DNA of 7,145 nt from an uncultured Sutterella sp. (GTDB lineage Bacteria > Pseudomonadota > Gammaproteobacteria > Burkholderiales > Burkholderiaceae_F): positions 1 to 7,145 of the forward strand of contig CAAECY010000016.1 of the NCBI GenBank assembly GCA_900754475.1, in the 5' to 3' direction. The position numbers were made by a program, and so were the translations under genes. Shown one piece after another: positions 1 through 6,489 of the stretch. Numbering within the stretch: position 1 is the first letter of the stretch; each line of letters starts with the position of its first letter. The notes beneath the pieces were generated by a model, which was not told the DNA's origin, did not search any database, and saw only the letters and a list, made by a program, of their open reading frames with translations.

Positions 1-501
1 CCCGCCATGCACGCCGAACTCGCGCGCGTCGATCCGGTCACGGCGCAGCGCCTTGCGCCCAACGACAGTCAGCGCATCGGTCGCGCGCTCGAAGTCTTTC
101 GCATGACGGGGCGTCCCATTTCGTCCTTCCACCAAGAGAAGACGGAGTCGCCCCTTTCCTGCGTTACGATCGGGATCCTTCCCGAAAATCGCAAGGAACT
201 CCATGCCCGCATCGAGGCGCGCTTTGACGCCATGCTTCGCGACGGGTTCCTCGACGAAGTGCGCGCCCTGATGAAGCGCCCCGATTTCGACCCCGACAGT
301 CCGGCCATGCGCGCGGTGGGTTATCGCCAGGCCGTCGACTTTTTGAGCGGGCGCTGCGATGCGTCCGCCTTCCGTTTGGCGGGCATCGCCGCCACCCGTC
401 AGTTGGCCAAGCGCCAGATCACCTGGATGAAGAAAATAGATCTGGAACAGACGGTCTGCATGGATTCGGCAGGGGACTGCCGTTTAATTTTGGATTCTTA
501 A
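1..501 (+). CDS. miaA: tRNA dimethylallyltransferase MiaA, C-terminal part (5' end outside window)
   Basis: MiaA transfers a dimethylallyl group to N6 of A37 in tRNAs that read codons starting with U, a cytoplasmic modification that supports decoding. The frame is open from base 1, so about 166 codons of a protein usually a little over 300 aa are visible; the P-loop and N-terminal half lie upstream. Recognisable family blocks are NDSQRIGRALEVF (about residues 20-32 of the fragment), the AVGYRQAVDFL block in the middle and ATRQLAKRQITWMK near the end, all typical of the MiaA C-terminal half. It ends with TAA and is followed 14 bases later by a strong hairpin terminator. The gene converges on the glycosyltransferase. 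The last codons are more AT-rich than the rest. Identity is near certain; the start is not visible. Confidence 0.95.
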   Translation, partial: PAMHAELARVDPVTAQRLAPNDSQRIGRALEVFRMTGRPISSFHQEKTESPLSCVTIGILPENRKELHARIEARFDAMLRDGFLDEVRALMKRPDFDPDSPAMRAVGYRQAVDFLSGRCDASAFRLAGIAATRQLAKRQITWMKKIDLEQTVCMDSAGDCRLILDS

Positions 502-515
502 TTTTTATAGTATTG

Positions 516-561
516 CAACAACAAAAAGGCTCTTGATTGCTCAAGAGCCTTTTTGTTGTTG
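516..561. terminator. Bidirectional intrinsic terminator between convergent genes
   Basis: A perfect 21-bp inverted repeat (516-536 with 541-561) encloses a 4-base TTGC loop. The core GGCTCTTGA / TCAAGAGCC is flanked by A5 on the left and T5 on the right, so each strand presents a GC stem followed by a T-run. It lies 14 bases after the miaA stop and 4 bases after the stop of the minus-strand glycosyltransferase, so it can end transcription from both sides. Confidence 0.92.
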
Positions 562-565
562 GTTT

Positions 566-1477
566 TTACTTTATGGGTTTGAACGAGTCAACGATGGACT
601 GAATGTTTTCTTTGTTGAAGAATTCTTCGGAAATTTCCGATTTGGAAATCGAAGATAAAGACTGGTTCAAATCATAGGTTTTGACGTAATCGGGAATTGG
701 TCGCCACTCCTTATGGAAGGGGAAGTGGAGGCAGGAACACTCAGGGAAGATGAATCGAGAAGGTTTTCGAACCAAGGTTTCCCAAGCCCAGAACCGACCG
801 TCAGGAAGATAGCCGGACTCGTTCCTAAAATAAAACCCGTTATTTTTGATCATGAAGTGATCATTGGGTCTGGCATATCTGATGAGACGAATTTCGTCAT
901 TGACGACCGCCAGGTCCATACGAGAAAAGGAAACAAAATCCGTATCTTTTTGAGGCAACGAAAGTGCCCATTTCAATGGTTCTTCAAAGAATACCAGGTC
1001 GCAATCGACTTTGATAACCCATTCGCCTCTGGGTATGAAGGAAAGTGCCGCATTGTAATATGCTGCCAGTGTGTTCCTGTAGTTTATTTTCTTGTTTTTA
1101 TACTCTTCACTGTTAGAGGGAAATACGTGAAACGGATAGTGAAATGGTGTGAATCCTGGATGTTCTTGGCAAAAATTTTGGATAAATTCGGCCGTCCCGT
1201 CATTGCAGTCATTGTAGGCAATGACGCCATTCTGGATGAGCGGAAGTATGCTATTTAATGAGGCTTCAATGGTTGAGGTTTCATTGAATGCTCGGATGAA
1301 TGCCAAGGGTTTAATGGGCTCTCTATGGGTGGGGGACTCCAGCCTCTCCTGAACGGGATGAAACCGGCATTGATATTTGAGTTGATTTCTGAGACGACGA
1401 GCTTCTGTGCTGGGTAACTGTGGAAATAATCTATACCCAAGTAGATTGGCGGCTCGTTTAACTTGAAATCGGTTCAT
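566..1477 (-). CDS. CgtA-like glycosyltransferase (beta-1,4-N-acetylgalactosaminyltransferase family, PF06306-like)
   Basis: A 303-aa protein with a GT-A fold signature. From memory it resembles Campylobacter jejuni CgtA, which adds GalNAc to lipooligosaccharide: the block AFIRAFNE (59-66), SLNSILPLIQNGVIAYNDC (73-91) and DGTAEF just after it match the CgtA pattern closely. The region EWVIKVDCD (152-160) supplies the DxD metal and nucleotide-sugar motif (D158, D160), followed by FVSFSRMD. No signal peptide or membrane segment is evident, fitting a cytoplasmic or membrane-associated enzyme of glycan assembly. The ATG at 1477 is chosen because the upstream in-frame GTG at 1564 lies inside the purM terminator hairpin and its extra 29 residues look unconserved. 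No good ribosome site precedes the ATG. A weak promoter could lie at 1494-1521 (TTGTCT, 16 bases, CATAAA). The gene is visibly richer in AT than purM and miaA, suggesting acquisition. Donor and acceptor sugars cannot be read from sequence. Confidence 0.82.
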   Translation of the reverse strand: MNRFQVKRAANLLGYRLFPQLPSTEARRLRNQLKYQCRFHPVQERLESPTHREPIKPLAFIRAFNETSTIEASLNSILPLIQNGVIAYNDCNDGTAEFIQNFCQEHPGFTPFHYPFHVFPSNSEEYKNKKINYRNTLAAYYNAALSFIPRGEWVIKVDCDLVFFEEPLKWALSLPQKDTDFVSFSRMDLAVVNDEIRLIRYARPNDHFMIKNNGFYFRNESGYLPDGRFWAWETLVRKPSRFIFPECSCLHFPFHKEWRPIPDYVKTYDLNQSLSSISKSEISEEFFNKENIQSIVDSFKPIK

Positions 1478-1518
1478 GATCAGGAAAGTCGATTTTATGA
1501 GAATCGAGGGCGTAGAGA

Positions 1519-1575
1519 CAATAAAAGGGAATTCAGGCGTGGGCGCTGGGCAGTGCCCACGCACTGAAGTTCCCT
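1519..1575 (-). terminator. Intrinsic terminator of purM
   Basis: Read on the minus strand, an 8-bp GC stem (GCGTGGGC with GCCCACGC, bases 37-44 and 55-62 of the 1500s) is extended by TTCA/TGAA and AGGGAA/TTCCCT, about 18 pairs in all with small bulges. It is followed by TTTTATT. It begins 18 bases after the purM stop and separates purM from the downstream glycosyltransferase. Confidence 0.8.
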
Positions 1576-1593
1576 AAGGGTGCCGAGGGTTTC

Positions 1594-2622
1594 TTACAGC
1601 ACCACGCAGGCGGCTTCGCCTTCGGGGCGTTCGACGATCGAGCCGAGCGTGAAGACCTTTTCGCCGGCGGCTTCGAAGGCCTGCTTGGCCTTGTCGGCGT
1701 CTTCGGCCTTGACGATCACGACCATGCCGATACCGTTGTTGAAGACGCGGTGCATTTCATGGCGGTCGATGTTGCCCTTTTCTTCGAGCCAGTCGAAGAT
1801 CGCGGGACGGGTCCAGGACGCGCCGTCGATGCGGGCCTGAACGCCTTCGGGAAGAACGCGGGGCACGTTTTCGATGAGGCCGCCCCCGGTGATGTGGGCC
1901 ATGCCCTTGATCGTGACCTGCTTCATGACTTCGAGAACCGACTTCACGTAGATGCGGGTGGGTTCCATGACGCGGTCGGCGAGCGTGGCGCCGTCAAAGG
2001 GCATCGACCAGTCGGCGCCCGAGACTTCGACGACCTTGCGAATGAGGGAGAAGCCGTTCGAGTGGGGGCCGCTCGAAGCGAGACCGAGAACGACGTCGCC
2101 CGGGCAGATCGTGGTGCCGTCAATGATCTGATCCTTTTCGACGACGCCGACCGCAAAGCCCGCGAGGTCGTATTCGCCTTCGGGGTACATGCCGGGCATC
2201 TCGGCGGTTTCGCCGCCGATCAGCGCGCAGCCGGCCAGCTCGCACCCCTTGGCCACACCGGTGACGACGCGCGAGGCGACGTCGACGTCAAGCTTTCCGC
2301 AGGCGTAGTAGTCGAGGAAGAAGAGGCTCTTCGCACCCTGCACCAGGATGTCGTTCACGCTCATCGCGACGAGGTCCTGGCCGACCGTGTCGTGGCGACC
2401 GAGGCGGAAGGCGAGCATCAGCTTCGTACCCACGCCGTCCGTACCGGTGACGAGGACGGGGTTCTTGTACTCTTTGCCGACTTCGAAGAGGGCGCCGAAG
2501 CCGCCGATGGAACCGAGCACGCCGGGAATGAGCGTGCGCTTGGCCGCAGGCTTGATGCGTTCGACGAGCTCGTCGCCGGCATCGATGGAAACGCCGGCGG
2601 CCGCGTAGGAAAGTTGACTCAT
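1594..2622 (-). CDS. purM: Phosphoribosylformylglycinamidine cyclo-ligase (AIR synthetase) PurM
   Basis: PurM closes the imidazole ring in de novo purine synthesis, turning FGAM and ATP into AIR, ADP and phosphate in the cytoplasm. The 342-aa product has the length of E. coli PurM (about 345). Visible family blocks: SYAAAGVSIDAG at 5-16, GTDGVGTK at 60-67, DLVAMSVNDILVQGA at 83-97, FFLDYYACGKLD at 101-112, GGETAEMPGMY at 136-146, then SSGPHSNG, PTRIYVKSVLE, HITGGGL and EMHRVFNNGIGM. The ATG at 2622 is chosen because homology begins immediately there; the open frame extends upstream to 2886 but that part is basic and low in complexity and does not resemble PurM. The ribosome site is weak (GTGAG about 8 bases ahead). 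It is transcribed divergently from hda and has its own terminator. Confidence 0.97.
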   Translation of the reverse strand: MSQLSYAAAGVSIDAGDELVERIKPAAKRTLIPGVLGSIGGFGALFEVGKEYKNPVLVTGTDGVGTKLMLAFRLGRHDTVGQDLVAMSVNDILVQGAKSLFFLDYYACGKLDVDVASRVVTGVAKGCELAGCALIGGETAEMPGMYPEGEYDLAGFAVGVVEKDQIIDGTTICPGDVVLGLASSGPHSNGFSLIRKVVEVSGADWSMPFDGATLADRVMEPTRIYVKSVLEVMKQVTIKGMAHITGGGLIENVPRVLPEGVQARIDGASWTRPAIFDWLEEKGNIDRHEMHRVFNNGIGMVVIVKAEDADKAKQAFEAAGEKVFTLGSIVERPEGEAACVVL

Positions 2623-2736
2623 GGATAGTCTCACGGAAGGGTAGGAACTCCCGGAGCCCGGCTGGACAAAGCGCAATCGACGGGGAGCATCGGGTTGCGA
2701 GGACGGGTCCGGTAGTGGTTGATGAAAAGTGCTTGA

Positions 2737-2767
2737 AGTATAAGACATCGACCCGAGGGCTTGTCGG
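2737..2767 (-). promoter_or_regulatory. Candidate purM promoter
   Basis: On the minus strand, TATACT (2742-2737, five of six consensus bases) lies about 115 bases ahead of the purM start. The best -35 match is CCGACA (2767-2762), with a long 19-base spacer, so the pair is not ideal. The predicted leader is about 105-110 bases. I saw no riboswitch-like structure in it. Confidence 0.35.
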
Positions 2768-2870
2768 CGCAAGGTCGACTGAAAACGGTTGCGACGGAGC
2801 CCGTCTACAGCAGGGGGCGGTGTCGGACGTCGGTTTCGCGCCCTCGGGCAAGCCAGAAGACGGCGGATTC

Positions 2871-2880
2871 GAGGTAAACT
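2871..2880 (+). promoter_or_regulatory. Candidate hda operon -10 element
   Basis: GAGGTAAACT contains TAAACT (2875-2880), four of six -10 consensus bases in a GGTAAA context that is common in betaproteobacterial promoters. It is 41 bases upstream of the hda ATG. No convincing -35 is present at 16-18 bases, so this rests on the -10 alone. The remainder of the 299-base divergent region (2623-2921) shows no gene I can support. Confidence 0.28.
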
Positions 2881-2921
2881 CTGCACAGTTTTGTGATGCA
2901 GACCTCAACGTGACAGCCGGC

Positions 2922-3590
2922 ATGCAGGAACCCGATCAATATCTACTCGACCTCCCTGAACTTCAGGAACGCGACCTCCCGACGCTCGACAACTTCGTCG
3001 TCGGCGCGAACGCGGAGGTTGTGGCCGTGCTTCGGGAGATGGCGCAGGGAAGCGGACCGAAGTTCCTTTACCTCTACGGCCCGCAGGGGTGCGGTCTTAC
3101 GCACCTCCTGAAAGCCGTGAATCCCGGAAACGGCACGCCGCAGTTCCGCGTACCCGTCTTCAAGGCGGGAACGCCGCTCTACACGGTGGACGACGTTCAC
3201 GATCTCGATCTCGGGTATGCGCGACAGCTCTTTGCGCTTCAGAATGCGGTCTATGCCGATCCGACGGCCAAATTGATCTGCGCCGGACGCACGGCGCCGC
3301 AAAAGCTCAAGTTGGCCGAGGCGATTCGCAGCCGCCTTGCCTGGGGGCTTTCCTATGCCGTCAAGCCGCTTGACGAAGAGGAGCGCTTCCAGGTGCTCGC
3401 GCGCCTTGCGTCGCTGCGCGGCATCCGCATGACGCCCGACATCGAGCGCTGGATGACGACGCACCTGCCGCGCGACATGCGCACGCTCACCCGCGTTCTG
3501 GATCTTGCCAATCAGTTGGGGCTTCGCGGCAAGCGCCGCGTCTCCCTTGCCGTGATCCGCGAGGCGGCCGACGTTCTGGATCTCCATTGA
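2922..3590 (+). CDS. hda: DnaA regulatory inactivator Hda (DnaA-like AAA+ protein)
   Basis: Hda binds the DNA-loaded sliding clamp and stimulates ATP hydrolysis by DnaA, preventing re-initiation of replication. The 222-aa product is one AAA+ module without the DnaA DNA-binding domain, close to the usual size (about 230). Near the N-terminus QYLLDL (6-11) resembles the clamp-binding hexamer QLSLPL. LPTLDNFVVGANAE (19-32) matches the start of DnaA/Hda AAA+ domains. The P-loop region is GPQGCGLTH (53-61), with Leu where an active ATPase has Lys. Walker B is LYTVDDVHDLD (86-96). SRLAWGL (137-143) is the box VII arginine-finger region, and DMRTLTRVLD (185-194) the sensor II helix. The ATG at 2922 is chosen because it places the clamp motif at the N-terminus; the upstream open frame to 2715 is not conserved in appearance. 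The ribosome site is poor. It heads the cluster with the HAD gene, pcnB and folK. Confidence 0.9.
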   Translation: MQEPDQYLLDLPELQERDLPTLDNFVVGANAEVVAVLREMAQGSGPKFLYLYGPQGCGLTHLLKAVNPGNGTPQFRVPVFKAGTPLYTVDDVHDLDLGYARQLFALQNAVYADPTAKLICAGRTAPQKLKLAEAIRSRLAWGLSYAVKPLDEEERFQVLARLASLRGIRMTPDIERWMTTHLPRDMRTLTRVLDLANQLGLRGKRRVSLAVIREAADVLDLH

Positions 3591-3633
3591 GCTCCTCGCC
3601 TTGCGCTTTGTCACGGACAGCAGTAGTTGAAGA

Positions 3634-4326
3634 ATGAAATTAGCCGTTTTTGATTTAGACGACACGTTGCTCCCCGTGGATACGGGGAACCGGTGGCCTC
3701 GCTGGGTGGCGAAGTGCGCCGGGCTCGACCGGAAGGCGTTCGACGCCAAGGTCGATGCGTTTGCCGAGGCGTACCGCGCGGGCACGTTCTCCCCGGAAGA
3801 GTTGGTGCGTTTCCACACGGAATTGCTTGCGCGCTTTCCCCGCAAAGAGCTCGACCTCTGGCGGGCGTCCTTCATCGAGTCGGTCGTGAAGCCCGCTTTG
3901 CGGCCGGAAGCCGCGGCGCTCGTTGAAAAAGAGCGCGCCGCGGGGGCCGTACTCCTTCTTGCCACGGGCACGAACCGCTACGTAACCGAGCCCATCGCCC
4001 GACTTTTCGGCATCCCCAACCTCGCGGCCGTGACGCCCGAAGAAACGCCCGAGGGCGAATTCACCGGAAACTTCACCGGATCGCACTCGTACGGCGAAGG
4101 GAAGCTTTCGCTCGTCAAGGATTTCGTGCGAACGCTCAAGACGACGGAGCCGCTCTCGGTGACCGCCTACAGCGATTCCATCAACGATCTGCCGCTTCTC
4201 AACTATGCCGCGGGCACCGCGGAGGGCGCCGCCGTTGCCGTCAATCCCGACCCGAAGCTGCGCCGGGAAGCCGAAGCGCGCGGCTGGACGGTACTCGACA
4301 TTTTTGGGGAAGCACACCATGTTTGA
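3634..4326 (+). CDS. HAD-superfamily IB phosphatase (SerB-like)
   Basis: A 230-aa cytoplasmic hydrolase of the haloacid dehalogenase superfamily, subfamily IB, the group that includes phosphoserine phosphatase. All four motifs are present: motif I FDLDDT with nucleophile D7 and acid/base D9; motif II LLLAT ending at T101; motif III K147 in GEGKLSL; motif IV YSDSINDLPLL with D171 and D175. The helical cap (about residues 20-85) is the IB type. The substrate cannot be read from the sequence; similar genes next to hda and pcnB in betaproteobacteria are usually left as HAD-IB family hydrolases. It starts 43 bases after the hda stop with a weak ribosome site, and its last 8 bases overlap the pcnB start, suggesting coupled translation. 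Confidence 0.9.
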   Translation: MKLAVFDLDDTLLPVDTGNRWPRWVAKCAGLDRKAFDAKVDAFAEAYRAGTFSPEELVRFHTELLARFPRKELDLWRASFIESVVKPALRPEAAALVEKERAAGAVLLLATGTNRYVTEPIARLFGIPNLAAVTPEETPEGEFTGNFTGSHSYGEGKLSLVKDFVRTLKTTEPLSVTAYSDSINDLPLLNYAAGTAEGAAVAVNPDPKLRREAEARGWTVLDIFGEAHHV

Positions 4327-5749
4327 TCGCATCATTCGTCGCGTCCGCGAGTTCATGGGGTCGGGCCCCGATACGAGCGTCGTGAAAGAACCTCGCATCT
4401 ACACGAAGGAAGAGCACGGCATTTCGCCCGACCTCGTTTCGTGGGAAGCCAAGCGTACGTGCGAGCTCCTGCATGCCCGAGGCTTCAGAGCCTACATCGT
4501 GGGCGGGGCCGTGCGCGATCTGCTCCTCGGCGTCAAGCCGAAGGATTTCGACGTGGCCACGGACGCCACGCCCGAACAGGTGAAGCGCGCGCAGCGTCGC
4601 GCCGTCATCATCGGGCGTCGTTTCCGACTCGTGCACGTCATTTTCGGCCGTGAAATCATCGAATGTTCGACCTTCCGCGCGCTCGAAGGCGCGGGCGTCC
4701 GTAAGGACGCTTCGGGTCGTGTCATTTCCGACAACGTCTTCGGCGAAATGTGGGAAGACGCGGCGCGCCGCGACTTCACGATCAACGCGCTCTACTACGA
4801 TCCCGCCACTGAAGAGCTCTACGACTACCACCACGGGTTCGAGGACATCGGCAAGAAGCGCCTGCGCATGATCGGCGAGCCCGTCGAGCGCTACCGTGAG
4901 GACCCCGTGCGCATGCTGCGCGCGGTGCGCATCGCCTCGAAGCTCGGCTTCGAAATCGAGCCGCAGACGCGACGCCCCATCGCCGAAATGGCGAAGCTTC
5001 TCTCGAACGTGCCCACGGCCCGTCTCGTCGACGAACTCCTGAAGCTCTTTACTTGCGGTCACGCCGTCGAATGCGTGAAGGCGCTTCGCAAGGAGAACCT
5101 CCAAAAGGCGGTCTTCCCGGTACTCGACGTGATTCTCTCGGAGCCCGACGGGGAGCGCTTCCTCATGTTGGCGCTTCAGCGAACGGACGAACGCATCGCC
5201 ATCGGGAAGAAAATTTCGCCCTCGTTCCTCTTCGGGACACTCCTTTGGCCCCAGGTGCTCAAGCGTTGGCGCCACAACTTCGAGGCGCGCGGCATGTCGT
5301 ACATGGGGGCGCTCTACTCGGCCTCTCAGGACGTGTTGGCCACGCAGTGTCAGCAGCTCTCGATTCAGCGCCGCTACCAGGTCGACATGCACGACCTCTG
5401 GATGATGCAGGCAAAGCTCGAGCGTCGCACCGGCAAGAACCCCTTTGCGGTGATCAACCACCCGCGTTATCGCGCCGCGTACGACTTCCTGTTGCTGCGC
5501 TCCCTCGTGGGTGAGGCCGAACCCGAGCTCGTCACGTGGTGGGAAACCTTTGCGGAGGCTTCGGAAGACGAACGCCACGAAATGATCGAGGCCGCACAGC
5601 GCGAGGCCCGTCAGAACGCCGCGAACCAGCGTAAGAAAGCCTCGCCCGACGGGCAGAGCGCTTCGCCGGAAGGAACGACGAGCACGTCGAAGCGTCGCCG
5701 TCGTCCCCGTCGCCGCTCGTCCCGCAACAAAGCGGAGTCGGCGGAATGA
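4319..5749 (+). CDS. pcnB: Poly(A) polymerase I PcnB
   Basis: PcnB adds 3' poly(A) tails to RNA, marking it for decay by exonucleases. The 476-aa product belongs to the class II nucleotidyltransferase group shared with CCA-adding enzymes. Visible motifs: VGGAVRDLLLG (61-71); catalytic carboxylates D76 and D78 in KDFDVATDA; RRDFTINAL (150-158); EDPVRMLRAVRIA (194-206). IIGRRFRLVHV (97-107) fits the signature described as separating bacterial poly(A) polymerases from CCA-adding enzymes, so I call it PcnB rather than Cca. The C-terminus is an acidic and Gln/Ala helix followed by a strongly basic tail (KRRRRPRRR from 458), likely an RNA-contacting extension. The ATG at 4319 overlaps the HAD gene by 8 bases, with GGGGA shortly before it. 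The open frame continues upstream inside the HAD gene but has no PcnB likeness. Its stop overlaps folK by 4 bases. Confidence 0.96.
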   Translation: MFDRIIRRVREFMGSGPDTSVVKEPRIYTKEEHGISPDLVSWEAKRTCELLHARGFRAYIVGGAVRDLLLGVKPKDFDVATDATPEQVKRAQRRAVIIGRRFRLVHVIFGREIIECSTFRALEGAGVRKDASGRVISDNVFGEMWEDAARRDFTINALYYDPATEELYDYHHGFEDIGKKRLRMIGEPVERYREDPVRMLRAVRIASKLGFEIEPQTRRPIAEMAKLLSNVPTARLVDELLKLFTCGHAVECVKALRKENLQKAVFPVLDVILSEPDGERFLMLALQRTDERIAIGKKISPSFLFGTLLWPQVLKRWRHNFEARGMSYMGALYSASQDVLATQCQQLSIQRRYQVDMHDLWMMQAKLERRTGKNPFAVINHPRYRAAYDFLLLRSLVGEAEPELVTWWETFAEASEDERHEMIEAAQREARQNAANQRKKASPDGQSASPEGTTSTSKRRRRPRRRSSRNKAESAE

Positions 5750-6252
5750 AAAAGGCGTTCGTTGCGCTCGGTGCCAACCTCGGCAACCCCGTCGAAACGT
5801 TGAAAGAGGCGCTCGACGACATGCGCGCGCTCCCGGGGGTTGAGGTTCTTCGCGTCAGCCGCTTTTACCGCACGTCGCCCGTCGACTCGTCGGGCCCCGA
5901 CTACGTGAATGCGGTCGCGGCCGTAACGTTCGAAGGGACGCCCGAAGCGTTTCTGAGTGAACTGCAGGCGATCGAAGAGCGCCGCGGGCGCGTGCGCCCG
6001 GCGGGCGTTCACAACGCCCCGCGCACGCTCGACCTGGATCTTCTTGAGGTTGAAGGGGAAGTGCGTTCGACCGCGTTCCTCACGCTGCCTCATCCCCGTA
6101 TGACGGAGCGGCTCTTCGTTTTGGTGCCGCTAAGCGACGTGGCGCCCGACTGGCGCGCTCCGAACGGGGAAAGGGTGACCGAGCTGATCGAAGCCGTCCG
6201 TCGGGCGGATGCAACGCAGAAAATCGAGCCGATCGATGCTTCTGTGGGGTGA
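5746..6252 (+). CDS. folK: 2-amino-4-hydroxy-6-hydroxymethyldihydropteridine pyrophosphokinase (HPPK) FolK
   Basis: FolK transfers pyrophosphate from ATP to 6-hydroxymethyl-dihydropterin, the step before dihydropteroate synthase in folate synthesis. The 168-aa product has the usual size. The N-terminal block VALGANLGNP (6-15), SRFYRTSPV (38-46), DYVNAVAAV (52-60) and the signature PRTLDLDLL (92-100), with metal-binding D96 and D98, are clear; LPHPRM (114-119) supplies the conserved His and Arg. The start overlaps the pcnB stop as ATGA, with GGAG 8 bases ahead, a standard coupled arrangement. A short stem TTTGG/CCAAA follows the stop near 6263-6285 but lacks a T-run, so folK transcripts may run into the tRNA gene. 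Confidence 0.96.
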   Translation: MKKAFVALGANLGNPVETLKEALDDMRALPGVEVLRVSRFYRTSPVDSSGPDYVNAVAAVTFEGTPEAFLSELQAIEERRGRVRPAGVHNAPRTLDLDLLEVEGEVRSTAFLTLPHPRMTERLFVLVPLSDVAPDWRAPNGERVTELIEAVRRADATQKIEPIDASVG

Positions 6253-6302
6253 GATGTGTGCGTTTGGGGGGCACGCTTCGCCAAACAGAGCGTTCAGGTT
6301 TC

Positions 6303-6311
6303 TGCTATAAT
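6303..6311 (+). promoter_or_regulatory. Extended -10 promoter of tRNA-Leu
   Basis: TGCTATAAT is a perfect extended -10 (TG, one base, TATAAT), with the hexamer at 6306-6311, ten bases ahead of the tRNA 5' end. That places the start of transcription near 6318. The -35 is weak (CAAACA at 6282-6287, 18-base spacer, three of six matches), as is usual for extended -10 promoters. Confidence 0.72.
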
Positions 6312-6320
6312 TCATCGTCT

Positions 6321-6404
6321 CCCCGGATGGCGGAATGGTAGACGCAGCGGATTCAAAATCCGCCGGGTAAAACCGTGTGAGTTCGAGTCTCACTCTGGGG
6401 ACCA
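6321..6404 (+). tRNA. tRNA-Leu (anticodon CAA)
   Basis: An 84-base class II tRNA that reads UUG. The acceptor stem CCCCGGA (6321-6327) pairs with TCTGGGG (6394-6400) with one G-T pair. The anticodon stem GCGGA/TCCGC encloses loop TTCAAAA with CAA at 6354-6356. A long variable arm (CGG/CCG stem, 6364-6366 with 6373-6375) is typical of leucine tRNAs. The T stem GTGAG/CTCAC holds loop TTCGAGT. Discriminator A and the CCA end (6402-6404) are encoded in the DNA. It has its own promoter and terminator and lies between folK and an AT-richer glycan gene. Confidence 0.96.
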
Positions 6405-6411
6405 TCATCGG

Positions 6412-6447
6412 AAAGTCCAGTCGACGATCGGTCGCTGGGCTTTTTTT
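6412..6447 (+). terminator. Intrinsic terminator of tRNA-Leu
   Basis: Stem AAAGTCCAG (6412-6420) pairs with CTGGGCTTT (6435-6443) with one G-T pair. The enclosed segment can form a second stem CGAC/GTCG around GATCG. A run of seven T (6441-6447) follows. It begins 7 bases after the tRNA CCA end. Confidence 0.88.
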
Positions 6448-6474
6448 GTTGCCTGCGACAAGGTCAGAGAGAAA

Positions 6475-6480
6475 AGGAGG
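6475..6480 (+). promoter_or_regulatory. Strong Shine-Dalgarno of the pyruvyl transferase gene
   Basis: A perfect AGGAGG stands 9 bases before the GTG at 6490. It decides the start: the open frame extends upstream through the tRNA gene, which cannot be coding, and a nearer in-frame GTG at 6481 directly abuts the site. It is only 27 bases after the T-run of the tRNA terminator, leaving no room for a complete standard promoter between them. Confidence 0.75.
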
Positions 6481-6489
6481 GTGTTCAAA

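Noticed and set aside
629..652. Palindromes GGAAATTTCC and GATTTGGAAATC inside the glycosyltransferase
   Set aside because: They fall in the coding sequence for an Ile/Ser/Glu-rich C-terminus and are expected in AT-rich sequence; no regulatory role can be argued.
713..1258. Plus-strand open frame of 181 codons opposite the glycosyltransferase
   Set aside because: The minus strand has GT-A motifs and a DxD; the plus translation has no recognisable domain and no ribosome site.
1750..2628. Plus-strand open frame of 292 codons opposite purM
   Set aside because: It lies opposite the intact purM gene, and its Asp/Ala/Val/Gly/His-rich composition is that of a frame shadow.
2623..2886. N-terminal extension of the purM frame
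   Set aside because: PurM homology starts at the ATG at 2622; the upstream translation is Arg/Pro/Ser-rich and covers the probable promoter.
2715..2921. 69-codon upstream extension of hda
   Set aside because: No DnaA/Hda likeness; a start at 2922 places the clamp-binding motif at the N-terminus as in other Hda proteins, and the extension covers promoter-like sequence.
2943..3971. Minus-strand open frame spanning hda and the HAD gene
   Set aside because: It covers two real genes and their gap in antisense, with low-complexity Arg/Ser/Ala content.
4241..5578. Long minus-strand open frame of 445 codons opposite pcnB
   Set aside because: It is antisense to a certain gene with full PcnB motifs; long antisense frames arise from GC-rich codon use. 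Its translation is rich in Arg, Glu, His and Val with no family likeness.
6263..6285. Short TTTGG/CCAAA stem after folK as a terminator
   Set aside because: Only five pairs, a large loop and no T-run.
6256..6489. Upstream part of the pyruvyl transferase open frame through the tRNA
   Set aside because: It reads through the tRNA-Leu gene and its terminator, while a perfect AGGAGG and GTG at 6490 give a clear start.
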